Counted from the stretch's first letter, positions 11,347 through 21,712 are shown. The stretch: 64,000 bases of DNA from Anodontia alba (GCA_964016985.1 OZ024827.1:81295835-81359834); one strand, 5' to 3'. The notes: generated by a model from the letters alone, not told the origin. Translations and numbers: made by a program.

Positions 11347-14300
11347 TCATGCTCTGGACAAGGCATCAGGAATAATATTATCTTTTCCCCTGATATGCCT
11401 GATGTCAAGATTGTATTCCTGTAACAACAGGCTCCATCTGAGCAACCTCTGATTCTTGTTTTTCATCTTATGGATGAAAGTTAGTGGATTGTGATCACTG
11501 AAAACAACAATAGGTGAGGACGAAGAAGTCAGATAAACTTCAAAATGTTGAAGAGCAAGAATAAGAGACAAACATTCTTTCTCTACTGTAGAATAATTCT
11601 TTTGATGTTTGTTAAACTTTTTGGAAAAGTAACAAACTGGATGATCCACACCATTGTAATCCTCTTGCAGTAATACACCACCTGCACCAACATCACTCGC
11701 ATCTACTGCTAACTTGAATTCTTTATTAAAATTTGGTGCCAAGAGAACCGGCTCACTTCTCAGTATGGCTTTCAGTTTATCAAAGGCATTCTGACAATCA
11801 CTGGTCCACTTAAACCTCATTCTTTTACTAAGTAAATTAGTCAGTGGCTCAGCAATGACAGAAAAATTATTGCAGAATTTTCTGCAATAACCGGCCATAC
11901 CAAGAAACCTCATCAGTTGTCTTTTGCATGTGGGCACCGGAAAATTTGAAATAGCTTCAACTTTAGCCTCTATAGGTTTAACCTGACCATGACCCACAAC
12001 ATGTCCTAGAAATGTTAAAGTTGCATGACAGAATTCACTTTTAGCAAGGTTTATTGTCAATTTTGCTTCACTTAGTTTATCAAAGAATACTTTGATAGTT
12101 CCAAGATGGTGATCCCATTCATCATTGTGTATGATGGCGTCATCGATGTAAGCATCGCAATGCTCGATTCCAGCTATTATGGTGTTGATTAAGCGTTGAA
12201 ATGTTGCTGGAGAGTTTTTCATTCCGAAAGGCATTACTTTATAGTGATATAATCCATCAGGAGTAACAAATGCTGAGACCTCTTTGGCTCTTTCTGTGAG
12301 AGGAATTTGCCAAAATCCTTTCAGAAGATCAAATTTAGTTATATATTTTGAATTTCCAACTTTGTCAATACAGTCATCCATTCTTGGTATGGGAAAAGTG
12401 TCTGTTTTACTGAAATTATTGACCTTCCTGTAATCGGTGCACATCCGATATGTTCCACCAGGTTTTGGCACAAGAATACAGGGTGAACTCCATTCACTTT
12501 GACTTGGTTCAATAAAATCATTGTCCAGCAAATACTGAATTTCCTCCTTAAGATATTTTTGTTTTGTTGGGTTCATTCTATATGGATGTTGTTTGACAGG
12601 TTGTGAGTCCTCAACATTCACATCATGATAAATTTTGTCAGTCCTTGTAGGAATGTCCGGAAATAAGTGTTCATATTGATAAATTAACTGTTTCAGTTCT
12701 TTTCTTTGGACTGGATCTAGGTGTGAAAGTTTCTGGTCGAGATCCTTTAGAATGTCAGAATTCTGAAGTTTTGATGAAGCAGGATCAGATTTGATGAAGT
12801 TCATGTCTTCAGAGTTCATTTCACTTTGTTCCTGAGGGACTGAACTAACAACACTAATTGGTGTAACAGAAAAGCTATCCCTATCTATGTATTGTTTAAG
12901 CATGTTAACATGACATAATTGTTTTTGTTTGCGTCTCACAGGAGTGTTAACAATGTAATTTACATCACTTATCTGTTTATCTACAGTGTAAGGGCCGTAA
13001 TACCTGGCTTGCAATGGTTTGCCAGGAATAGGCAAAAGAGCAAGTACCCTGTCTCCAGGCATGAATTGTCTTTCTTTTGCATTTTCATCATACCAACGTT
13101 TCATTTTCCTTTGTGCTGACTTAAGATTGGTCCGAGCAGCCTCACAAGCTCTAGACAGTCTGTCTTTAAAATCTGATACATACTGAAGTAAGTTCAGAGA
13201 ACTGTCATCATTTGAGAGAAATTTCTCTTTCAAAAGTTTCAAAGGTCCACGCACAGTGTGGCCAAATACCAGCTCAAATGGGCTGAAACCAAGAGATTCC
13301 TGAACAGATTCTCTAACAGCGAACAACAACAAATGGATGCCCTCATCCCAATCTTTTTCAGTATCAAAGCAGTATGATCTGATCATATTTTTCAGTGTCT
13401 GATGAAATCTTTCAAGGGCACCTTGACTTTCAGGATGATAAGGTGACGATTTATATTGAGTAATGCCCAACTCGTGCATGACTTGTTGAAAAATTCCAGA
13501 CATAAAATTAGAGCCCTGATCCGACTGAACAGACTTTGGGGGGCCTACAAATGTAAAAAACTTTACCAAAGCCTTAACAATGTTCTTTGTTTTAATATTC
13601 CTAAGTGGAATGGCTTCTGGAAAACGGGTAGAAGCACACATTATAGTGAGAAGATACTCATGGCCTGACTTGGTTTTGGGCAAGGGACCAACACAGTCAA
13701 TAATTATCCTGCTAAAAGGTTCATCAAAAGCAGGTATGGGCTGTAAATGAGCTTTTGGTATTGTCTGGTTGGGTTTTCCTACCATCTGACAAGTATGGCA
13801 AGATTTACAAAATTGAGAGACGTCAGATTTTAACCCTGGCCAGTAAAAATGGTTAAGAATTTTGTGATAGGTCTTATTTATACCTAAATGACCTGACATG
13901 GGAGTGTCATGGGCCAAGTTCAAAATTTCAGGGCGATAAACCCTTGGAACCACTATTTGGTGGTTAACAGTCCACTCGTCTTCTGCTGAGACATCAGGAG
14001 GACGCCATTTTCTCATTAAAATGCCATTTTTGACGTAGAAACAGACTGGGACTTGATCTATTTCTTTTTCATCTAAAGCCCTTTCAAGCAAAGGCAAAAT
14101 TTCAGGATCATTATGCTGTTCCTTACAATGCTGGGACCTTGACACCAAGTCATGACCTTGACCTTGGTCATTTAATATTGCAGAGTAATGACTGGACTCT
14201 GACTTGTTACGTAACTCTGTCTGTCTGTCAGACAAGCTGGATGAAAGAGAATTTGTAATCTCATGTTTAAAAGACTGACCCAAAAAGGTATCAATTAAAT

Positions 14301-15387
14301 CAATGTCCCCATCATTCTGTTTTGCTTTCTTAGCCATGGCCCTAGTAACGACACATGATGGATAAAGATCAGGGATTTCCTGCTCAATGGGATCAGGTGG
14401 CTGATCAATACAAGGTATGTTAGTCAAAAGTGGGTTTACCACAACCTTATCTCCTGCTAAGTCATTGCCTAACAGTAAGTGAACACCTTTAAAAGGTAAA
14501 GAAGGTCGAACACCAACAGCCACTAAACCAGTTACCAAGTCTGAGGATAAATAAATGTTATGAAGAGGAACATTAACAAATCCACACTCTACACCGTGAA
14601 TAAGGACACTTGTCCCAGAAGAAGTCTTCTCAGAAAAAGGCAGTGTATCTGCTAAAATAAGGGATTGAGAAGCTCCAGTATCTCGTAAGATTTTAATTGG
14701 GGTAGACTGGGCATAGTCACTATTTAGTGACACAAAACCATCTGATAAGAATGGTTCATAAATCTCCATAACAGAATCAGTCTCAGGCCTTTTGGTCTGG
14801 ATAGGATCTTCCTCCTTAACACATGACTGTGGTTTTGACCGTAAAGAGGTAAGGCCAGTAGGTTTAAGCCCCTCTTGTTTTTCTTTCTTTCTTTTCAAAT
14901 GTAAACATTCAGATATAATATGACCTGTCCTTTTGCAATAATTGCAAATTGGTTGAGATAAGGGATTTTGATCCTTGTTTTCACCAGAAGATTTGTGTTT
15001 AGGAGTAAATGTTTGTCTATAATTGCCAGATGGATTACTGGGACTATGTTTGGTTCCTGACTGTGGGAAAAATGGTCTTCTAGAGGGATTAGACTTATTA
15101 ATAAAGGAAACCTTATGCGTTAAAGCATAATCGTCTGCAAGTCTAGCTGCAGCTTCCAAAGTTTCAACCTGTTTCTCATCTAAAAAGGACTTAATGTCTG
15201 AATTTATGCACCTTTTGAACTCTTCTACAAGCATGAGCTGCCTAAGTTTTTCATGATCAGAGCCAATTTTTTTCGAAGAACACCACCTGTCAAATAACTG
15301 TTCTTTAGTTCTAGCAAATTCAACATGGGTCTGCTCATTTTCTTTCTTACAGTTCCTAAATTTTTGCCTGTAAGCCTCAGGGACCAA
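11347..15387 (-). CDS. gag C-terminal part and pol (PR-IN-RT-RNase H)
   Basis: 1,346 residues of polyprotein, open throughout. It begins just after a TAG that separates it from the upstream gag frame, so its first residues are the second half of the capsid domain and not a true start. Seen in order: capsid part (1-95); CCHC zinc knuckle C148-C151-H156-C161; retropepsin motif DTG at 236-238; integrase zinc finger with H493, H500 or nearby and C527/C530; integrase catalytic D564, D623, E659 (35 residues between the last two); GPY-type module near 780-815; reverse transcriptase with YIDD at 1080-1083; RNase H with D1229, E1271, D1298 and D1341. All key residues are present. Integrase before RT is the reverse of ordinary Ty3/Gypsy and matches Gmr1-like elements (established knowledge). 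The only visible defect is the preceding stop. Confidence 0.95.
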   Translation of the reverse strand: MVPEAYRQKFRNCKKENEQTHVEFARTKEQLFDRWCSSKKIGSDHEKLRQLMLVEEFKRCINSDIKSFLDEKQVETLEAAARLADDYALTHKVSFINKSNPSRRPFFPQSGTKHSPSNPSGNYRQTFTPKHKSSGENKDQNPLSQPICNYCKRTGHIISECLHLKRKKEKQEGLKPTGLTSLRSKPQSCVKEEDPIQTKRPETDSVMEIYEPFLSDGFVSLNSDYAQSTPIKILRDTGASQSLILADTLPFSEKTSSGTSVLIHGVECGFVNVPLHNIYLSSDLVTGLVAVGVRPSLPFKGVHLLLGNDLAGDKVVVNPLLTNIPCIDQPPDPIEQEIPDLYPSCVVTRAMAKKAKQNDGDIDLIDTFLGQSFKHEITNSLSSSLSDRQTELRNKSESSHYSAILNDQGQGHDLVSRSQHCKEQHNDPEILPLLERALDEKEIDQVPVCFYVKNGILMRKWRPPDVSAEDEWTVNHQIVVPRVYRPEILNLAHDTPMSGHLGINKTYHKILNHFYWPGLKSDVSQFCKSCHTCQMVGKPNQTIPKAHLQPIPAFDEPFSRIIIDCVGPLPKTKSGHEYLLTIMCASTRFPEAIPLRNIKTKNIVKALVKFFTFVGPPKSVQSDQGSNFMSGIFQQVMHELGITQYKSSPYHPESQGALERFHQTLKNMIRSYCFDTEKDWDEGIHLLLFAVRESVQESLGFSPFELVFGHTVRGPLKLLKEKFLSNDDSSLNLLQYVSDFKDRLSRACEAARTNLKSAQRKMKRWYDENAKERQFMPGDRVLALLPIPGKPLQARYYGPYTVDKQISDVNYIVNTPVRRKQKQLCHVNMLKQYIDRDSFSVTPISVVSSVPQEQSEMNSEDMNFIKSDPASSKLQNSDILKDLDQKLSHLDPVQRKELKQLIYQYEHLFPDIPTRTDKIYHDVNVEDSQPVKQHPYRMNPTKQKYLKEEIQYLLDNDFIEPSQSEWSSPCILVPKPGGTYRMCTDYRKVNNFSKTDTFPIPRMDDCIDKVGNSKYITKFDLLKGFWQIPLTERAKEVSAFVTPDGLYHYKVMPFGMKNSPATFQRLINTIIAGIEHCDAYIDDAIIHNDEWDHHLGTIKVFFDKLSEAKLTINLAKSEFCHATLTFLGHVVGHGQVKPIEAKVEAISNFPVPTCKRQLMRFLGMAGYCRKFCNNFSVIAEPLTNLLSKRMRFKWTSDCQNAFDKLKAILRSEPVLLAPNFNKEFKLAVDASDVGAGGVLLQEDYNGVDHPVCYFSKKFNKHQKNYSTVEKECLSLILALQHFEVYLTSSSSPIVVFSDHNPLTFIHKMKNKNQRLLRWSLLLQEYNLDIRHIRGKDNIIPDALSRA

Positions 15388-16077
15388 CTAATAAGCCTTA
15401 AGAATTAATTCCTTTACAGTATCATAACTGGAGCTCTGCTCGACAGTCAGCTGAGTATAAATTTCTCGAGCCTTCCCAATTATTACGCTTTGCAAAAGCA
15501 AGGTCCAATGCTCCTTTGGCCATTTTAAATTTTCTGCTACTTTTTCGAAATGAAGAAAATATTTGTCAACCTCTTTTTCTTGAAAAGGGGAAACTAATCT
15601 GATGTGTTTGGTAACGTCAAAATGAGTGCCAGAGTCTAAAGGTTGCCGTTTTACCGTCATGTTTTGTATTTCTAATTCTTTCATTCTTAATTCTGCATCA
15701 AATTTTAATTTTTCCCTTTCTATCTGAATTTGTCTTTCTTTTTCTCTCTCCCTCTCTTCCATTTCCAGCCTTTCTTTCTGCATTTGTCTTTCTTGTTCTA
15801 ATCTTAATTTTTCAAACTCAATTTGCCGTTGAATTTCAAGCTCACGCATTTGCAATCCTGTCTGAGTTACCAGAACACGAGACAAAGCAGAAGAATCAAG
15901 AATTTCCTTATCAACCAAAAATTGGACCAAAATATTTTTTATTTCCTGTTTTAACATGAACTTGTTGACGGTAGTCAGTTCATAGTGAGCAGCAATATCC
16001 AACAAATCTGACTTTTTGGCCACATTTAACAGCTCCTGCGAAGGCGCAGCAATAAAAGCTTGAAGGTCGAACGACAT
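15388..16077 (-). CDS. gag, N-terminal part, ended by TAG
   Basis: 229 residues plus stop. Residues 1-60 resemble a short SAP-like or helical N-domain, 75-145 form a very charged coiled coil (Glu/Arg/Lys repeats), and 155-229 form the first half of a SCAN-like retrotransposon capsid. The frame ends at TAG (15388-15390), and the next codon continues the same capsid domain in the same frame, so the stop breaks one protein rather than marking a gene end. It could be a nonsense mutation or, less likely, a readthrough site; readthrough stops normally lie between gag and pol, not inside capsid. The ATG lies about 245 bases from the primer site with a long leader containing a poly(T/A) run. Confidence 0.9.
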   Translation of the reverse strand: MSFDLQAFIAAPSQELLNVAKKSDLLDIAAHYELTTVNKFMLKQEIKNILVQFLVDKEILDSSALSRVLVTQTGLQMRELEIQRQIEFEKLRLEQERQMQKERLEMEEREREKERQIQIEREKLKFDAELRMKELEIQNMTVKRQPLDSGTHFDVTKHIRLVSPFQEKEVDKYFLHFEKVAENLKWPKEHWTLLLQSVIIGKAREIYTQLTVEQSSSYDTVKELILKAY

Positions 16078-16322
16078 GACTGCTTTTTGCTGGTTTTATC
16101 AAGTAAATTTATCAATCAGAGTTTATTTGTTGATATTTTTCAAAAGTCAATACTTGCTTTTTTATAAAACAAATATTTTTATATTTACTGAGATTTTTTA
16201 AAAGTCAGTACTTGTTTTATAGCAAACAAATATTTCTTTTTTTTTTTTTTTTCTTTTCTTTAAAAATCAATATTTGTTTTCTTTAAAAAGCTCAAACTTG
16301 TTTTAGCTCAAGAAAATGTTCG

Positions 16323-16340
16323 ATCCCGGACGAGCCCCCA
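16323..16340 (-). other. Primer binding site, tRNA-Pro type (inner copy)
   Basis: Minus strand reads TGGGGGCTCGTCCGGGAT, 18 bases ending in the complement of CCA and matching the proline tRNA 3' end, the same primer site familiar from murine leukaemia virus. It is five bases from the inner LTR. Confidence 0.88.
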
Positions 16341-16345
16341 ATTTC

Positions 16346-16818
16346 TGTTACGAGCCAGGCGTAACGAGAAAGAAATGAAAGTGAAACCAGCAACAAGCTT
16401 TAACTTATTAACAATATTTATTCACAAAAAAATAAGACAAGATTCAAAACAGAAGAATGTAAGTAGACAGTACCTTTCAAGTTTATGTCACAAAGTCCCT
16501 CTGAAATAATCCATGAGAATTTATAAAACAAATCCTTTGAATATCAGTTTCTGATCCCACAATTTAATGTTCCTGAATTCAGAATTTAAGTCCAGAATGA
16601 ATAAAATATTAAAGTAATCCAGTATAGAATAATTTCCAGTGAAAGTATACAAAGATGCCCAGATGAAATTCTTCTCTCCTTATATAATATCAGAGAACGT
16701 TCTAGAAAAAGAATTTACTACAAGCATCTCTTATTTTCTAGGTTCCTTCAGGAAACTTCTAAATCTTCCATGACATGCCAAAAATAACTCAGTCCAGAAT
16801 CAAGGCTGTAAACATCAT
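16346..16818 (-). repeat. Second, truncated LTR inside the element
   Basis: Same as the 5' LTR from TGTTACGAGCC to about AAACATCAT, then joins gag sequence. It lacks about 105-120 bp of the U3 start. It shares the 5' LTR's variant bases, not those of the 3' LTR, which identifies it as a duplicate of the 5' LTR. Confidence 0.9.
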
Positions 16819-17197
16819 CAAATTTTAATTTTTCCCTTTCTATCTGAATTTGTCTTTCTTTTTCTCTCTCCCTCTCTTCCATTTCCAGCCTTTCTTTCTG
16901 CATTTGTCTTTCTTGTTCTAATCTTAATTTTTCAAACTCAATTTGCCGTTGAATTTCAAGCTCACGCATTTGCAATCCTGTCTGAGTTACCAGAACACGA
17001 GACAAAGCAGAAGAATCAAGAATTTCCTTATCAACCAAAAATTGGACCAAAATATTTTTTATTTCCTGTTTTAACATGAACTTGTTGACGGTAGTCAGTT
17101 CATAGTGAGCAGCAATATCCAACAAATCTGACTTTTTGGCCACATTTAACAGCTCCTGCGAAGGCGCAGCAATAAAAGCTTGAAGGTCGAACGACAT
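16748..17197 (-). pseudogene. Truncated duplicate of gag
   Basis: The first 126-127 residues equal the full gag (16077 downwards). At about 16817 the frame passes into LTR sequence and ends after about 22 unrelated residues. The junction has about 3 bp of shared sequence (CAT). Start and leader are identical to the intact copy apart from poly(T) length. It retains only the N-domain and coiled coil, so it would lack capsid; whether it is expressed is unknown. Confidence 0.9.
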
Positions 17198-17444
17198 GAC
17201 TGCTTTTTGCTGGTTTTATCAAGTAAATTTATCAATCAGAGTTTATTTGTTGATATTTTTCAAAAGTCAATACTTGCTTTTTTATAAAACAAATATTTTT
17301 ATATTTACTGAGATTTTTTAAAAGTCAGTACTTGTTTTATAGCAAACAAATATTTCTTTTTTTTTTTTTTTTTTCTTTTCTTTAAAAATCAATATTTGTT
17401 TTCTTTAAAAAGCTCAAACTTGTTTTAGCTCAAGAAAATGTTCG

Positions 17445-17462
17445 ATCCCGGACGAGCCCCCA
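17445..17462 (-). other. Primer binding site, tRNA-Pro type (outer copy)
   Basis: Identical to the inner copy and five bases from the 5' LTR, so this is the one in the canonical place for minus-strand DNA priming. Confidence 0.88.
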
Positions 17463-17467
17463 ATTTC

Positions 17468-18045
17468 TGTTACGAGCCAGGCGTAACGAGAAAGAAATGA
17501 AAGTGAAACCAGCAACAAGCTTTAACTTATTAACAATATTTATTCACAAAAAAATAAGACAAGATTCAAAACAGAAGAATGTAAGTAGACAGTACCTTTC
17601 AAGTTTATGTCACAAAGTCCCTCTGAAATAATCCATGAGAATTTATAAAACAAATCCTTTGAATATCAGTTTCTGATCCCACAATTTAATGTTCCTGAAT
17701 TCAGAATTTAAGTCCAGAATGAATAAAATATTAAAGTAATCCAGTATAGAATAATTTCCAGTGAAAGTATACAAAGATGCCCAGATGAAATTCTTCTCTC
17801 CTTATATAATATCAGAGAACGTTCTAGAAAAAGAATTTACTACAAGCATCTCTTATTTTCTAGGTTCCTTCAGGAAACTTCTAAATCTTCCATGACATGC
17901 CAAAAATAACTCAGTCCAGAATCAAGGCTGTAAACATCATGTGAACATTCCAGAAAGTTATTTTTGGAAACATAGTAAATAAAGCTATTTATGGAAACAT
18001 AGTAAACATGTTGTTTAAAACAACTGAACACCCTGTTATATAACA
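17468..18045 (-). repeat. 5' LTR of the Gmr1-type element
   Basis: 578 bp, TG...CA ends, followed at 18046 by the ATCC target duplication. The U3/R part contains TATATAAG-like text at about 17806-17815 (minus strand) as a possible promoter. Confidence 0.93.
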
Positions 18046-18369
18046 ATCCTTAAAGCTTATTTCAGTTGAGAAATAAAAAAACATTATCCTAGAATTATTA
18101 CCCAGTACGCTTCCTTAAGATGTCCTATGAAAACTCACAACCGGGAAGGTAAGATGTACTTTTACATACACGTAGTCATAGTAGCTTGGCAACTGTAAAT
18201 AGGCACTGTTAAGACCCAGAACAGTCTGTAGTCAAGGTTTTAGCTATTTCGCGTTCCTTAAGCTGTAACTCCAGATAAGGCTCTTGTTTTCAACTGAAAA
18301 CTAGAGCAAGTCGATGGCGCGCCATCGCATATCCCCGCGCCAGCGCCATCGCATATCTCTGCGCACATC

Positions 18370-18746
18370 AAAATTCTAAAAGTGTTCCTCCAGTCTCGTC
18401 AATAGGGCTTTTACCTGTGACAGTTTCAAGGTTCTAGCCTAAGAGAAGTTGTGTGACAATAAAAAAGGACCAAAAATCCTACTTTTTGACCTCTGGTGAC
18501 CCCCAGACATGCCCCCGGGGCAAATGTTTGCACCACTGTATTCTTCTCGTCATTACCTTTAATTTGATATTCAACATGACTATGTACAAAATAGATTTTG
18601 GACTCTTCGGGGCCACACCCCCTGGCCCTGTCCCAAGTGGCTACATTAAAATTCCGAATGTGTTCCTACAGTCCTCATCCATAGGGCTATCGCCTGTGAA
18701 AATTTCGGAATTCTAGCTTAAATGGTCTAGGAGCAGTGGTGTGACA
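18370..18746. repeat. About 275-bp direct repeat pair
   Basis: Bases 18395-18463 and 18667-18746 share CAATAGGGCT/CATAGGGCT, CCTGTGA, TTCTAGC and GTGTGACA. The array runs into a GGACGTAC-rich tail, the same layout as the array at 54.0-55.08 kb. Confidence 0.65.
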
Positions 18747-18965
18747 TTACAGACGGACGTACGTACGGGTGGACGTCCGAACGGACGGACGTACAGCCGG
18801 CACACGAATGGGCATATATTGGGTTTTTACACTATTCCCTTTATTCCGTAGACTACTAGTGGATACTTTTAACGTACTGTTGGGTATTTCTTAACATAGA
18901 AAATACCCAATAAATGCCTGAACGAACGTCCGTCCGGACGGACGGACGAGGGTATCACAATTTCC
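18747..18965. repeat. Foldback of GGACGGACG-rich arms
   Basis: Left arm GGACGTCCGAACGGACGG with TATTGGGTTTTT; right arm AAATACCCAATAAATGCC with CCGTCCGGACGGACGG. The two arms pair imperfectly. Confidence 0.55.
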
Positions 18966-19002
18966 CCGCTTTTTATTCGAAAAGCGCGCGGATAATTACT
19001 CG

Positions 19003-19117
19003 TACTTTTCTTATTTCTGACTGAACAAATAATGTTGTGGTACCCATTAGAAGTGCCTCGCCGAGGGGCTTCTAATGAGTACCCACAACATATGTTTTCA
19101 TGCAGAAATAAGTAAAC
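19003..19117. repeat. Standalone CGCCTCGCCGAGG hairpin
   Basis: TTCTGACTGAACAAATAATG, GTACCCATTAGAAGTGCC, mirrored by GCTTCTAATGAGTACCC and CATATGTTTTCATGCAG. Same core as in MITE family B but without its ends. Confidence 0.75.
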
Positions 19118-19319
19118 TTTGAAACAAATAAACAAATTATACTAGCAGTTTTAAAATTCATAAAAGTTGCTAAAAGATTTGACTAATTATCCAATTGTTT
19201 TTATTAGATTTCCATACATATCGTTATTTTGCTCGTGCTTAAAGCTAATTGTGTCATCCTCTTTAAACATTGTTTAAATAAAAAATAAATAAAATATCAG
19301 CATATCAAAAAGATTGCAC

Positions 19320-19560
19320 TGTCAAAGACCACATCCTCTTTATTAAATATGTTCTATTTCTAACTTGTTATGTAAAATGCTTGTTTTGCACCATTGTACC
19401 TTTAAATGAATGTATATCATGCTGCAGGGAGAGGACTGTCTAATGTTGTTATAACTTGTGTCCAATCCCTTTGTTTAAAATGCAATAAAATATGACTTAT
19501 CTAATCTAATCTAATCTAATCTAAGAAAAATAATGCAATGAAATATGATTAATCTAATCT
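19320..19560 (+). repeat. Possible retroposon 3' end with TAATC tail
   Basis: ATGCAATAAAATATGACTTA followed by four to five TAATC units; the same tail phrase recurs 40 bases later. Non-LTR elements and SINEs often end in such short tandem tails. No coding part is recognised. Confidence 0.4.
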
Positions 19561-19561
19561 A

Positions 19562-21529
19562 AAGCCCCGTTTATATGCATTAAGTTTACCCCTAGGGGTA
19601 AATTTACCCCTATGGGTAAATATTTGCCCCACCTTGTTAAATACCTCTATGGGTAAATGGTTGCGTTTATATGTGTTTTAGAAAGAAGGGGCAAATAATA
19701 GTTTTCTTTTTATTTAAAAGCTTATCTATAATAGCAGCACTGTTTCTTTCACCTGAGAATATTTAGCAGATGACAAACTGATGTTATTTTTCTTATTTTT
19801 CCAGAGATCTTGATTTGACATTTCATGCAAATTGTCTCCATTGATGACAGTCTGCCGGCATAAGATATCAAACTTGTATCCTGAGAAAAATAACAAAAAT
19901 AACAAAAATATTTCAAAATGTCATCTGGTGAACATTTTACCCAGGTGCTTAGCGTTAATCTGTATTATCAAGCTTCAGATACAAGAAGTAGGGAAAGAAA
20001 CTTTTTGGTGAACAAAAAACGTATTATTTGGTGGTCAGTAATATAATGTTCCCGATTTTACTGCTGTATTCCAAAATGTTTAGCTAATATTCCACAGGAG
20101 CAAGACAGGGAGGGGGCGGCGGTGGTTTCGGTGAGGCGAAGGTGTCCTGTAGCTTTTGTCACAGTATAGACCCTGATTATGACCAGATGTGTAAGCAGAT
20201 GGTACTTATTTTTTTTTCCACGCATCAGCTATGTGATCCAGACATGAAACAAGCATTAATCAACGTCACTAACTGGTAATAATCAAGAAAAGTGATAATA
20301 ATAATATATAAACATTAATTATTTGACATCGCTTTTTATAATTCAGGTTAGGCTGTATGAAAATGTTGAATGTTGGCATAGGACCTGAAACTGGGAATAC
20401 CAGGGAACTCTATTCTGGTGACATAGATCTGCACAGTCTGGTCAGGGTATTTCCTATTTACCGATGGGATTCTACATATAAAGATAAACTAATTGTTCAT
20501 CGGAAATGACTGTCCATGATCATTGCAAACCCCTTTGTTAGTATTTAGTGTGTTTGCAGATGGCTCAAGTGATTGTCACATATTAAACTGTTGAAATATC
20601 ATGTGTGTGAGTACCTTAGACCATAATCAGACCGTGCGGAGATTGTTGAACAGATAAACAGTCTGATCTGGTACCATTTTTATATCCCCTGGTAGTTTTT
20701 GTTTAGTCATCAACCTTTACCACTCTGGTTCTCTGGGCGAAATTAACAGATGCCAAATTGGTAGTATTTCTGTGTTTTTTTTTTTTTTTTTTTTTTCCTC
20801 AGAAAATAAAGGGATTGCACCATTTTCTTGAAATGTCAAAGCCTATTTTCTGGGAATAATTAGGAAATGTTTTAAGTTGTTGTCTGCTAAAAATTTTACC
20901 CTCAGCGATAAGCGTTAAGAAATGGGAACGATAAGCGTTAGAAATGAGAATTAATTTTAGTCATCAAATTGGTTAAAAAATACTGCGAAAACTTTCTTGA
21001 TGACATTAACTATTTAATTATAGATCAGCACAAAAGTGTGCTACTTGATCAGCACCATAATAACTATAAATCATATTTGCCTTGAATCAGTATCCCAACT
21101 GCTACTAGCATAATAGTATTGTTGTCAAATAACTCACTTCTGACCACAACTTGCAAACATAAATTTGTGACTGAGAAGATACAAGTATATTTGCAGACAT
21201 CAAGTAAATAAACAAATAAAATTTATGCAAATATGCAAAATAAACATTGTATACATGTATTTTGAGGCATTCCAAACATATTTACAAAATTTACCCTTAT
21301 GGGTAAATTAAACATTGCGTTTACATGACGAAATATACCCCTAGGGGTAAAATACCCCTAGGGGCAAATATATTTACCCCTACCCTTGAGCTGGGGCAAT
21401 TTACCCACGTGGGTAAATTTTGCCCCTAGGGGCAAATGCGTTCACATGACAAGTTTACCCCTAGGGGTATATTTGCCCCTAGGGGTAAATTTGTCCCTGG
21501 GGGCAAACTTATGCATATAAACGGGGCAT
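19562..21529. mobile_element. 2-kb foldback element with TACCCCTAGGGGTA arrays
   Basis: Ends are inverted copies of GCCCCGTTTATATGCAT. Inside each end lie tandem near-palindromes of the type TTTACCCCTAGGGGTAAA (at least two at the left, about nine at the right, 21290-21510). A second inner motif GCGTTTATATG/GCGTTTACATGAC also recurs. The 1.6-kb centre has a poly(T) run and no long reading frame, so it is non-autonomous. The target duplication is not clear. Confidence 0.75.
20100..21289. other. Interior of the foldback element, no gene
   Basis: AT-rich, with G-rich text at 20107-20120, poly(T) at 20768-20796 and a short repeat of GGGAACGATAAGCGTTAG/AAGCGTTA near 20908-20945. No protein pattern was seen. 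Confidence 0.4.
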
Positions 21530-21660
21530 TAGAAAAATGTTTTGTGGATACACACTCTTATCTTGAGATAGGAAGCGCGCGAGTAGTTTTGTTCGGTTTA
21601 TACTTGTGCGATATGTCTACAATAACGTAATAAGCCTAAGTATTGGGACATATAGCCCTT

Positions 21661-21712
21661 TGTAAACAGTGTAGACCCAGATCAGTACGTGGCGTCTGAT
21701 CAGGGTCAGTAC
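21661..21712. repeat. Partial hairpin copy, CAAACAGTGTAGACC family
   Basis: TGTAAACAGTGTAGACCC, GATCAG, GGCGTCTGATCAGGGTC; the terminal arm is lost. Confidence 0.65.

Larger units (their letters stand above)
10618..18045 (-). mobile_element. Gmr1-type LTR retrotransposon with internal 5' duplication
   Basis: A complete minus-strand LTR element. In element order: 5' LTR (18045-17468), tRNA-Pro type primer site, a truncated gag copy, a truncated second LTR, a second primer site, full gag, pol, polypurine tract and 3' LTR (11210-10618). The outermost LTRs begin TG and end CA and are flanked by a 4-bp direct repeat ATCC (10614-10617 and 18046-18049), so the whole block behaves as one insertion. 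The 3' and 5' LTRs differ by about four substitutions and one 15-bp gap, so the insertion is young. Pol runs protease, integrase, RT, RNase H, the order known from Gmr1-like Ty3/Gypsy elements. One TAG codon splits gag, so this copy is probably not autonomous. Confidence 0.95.
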
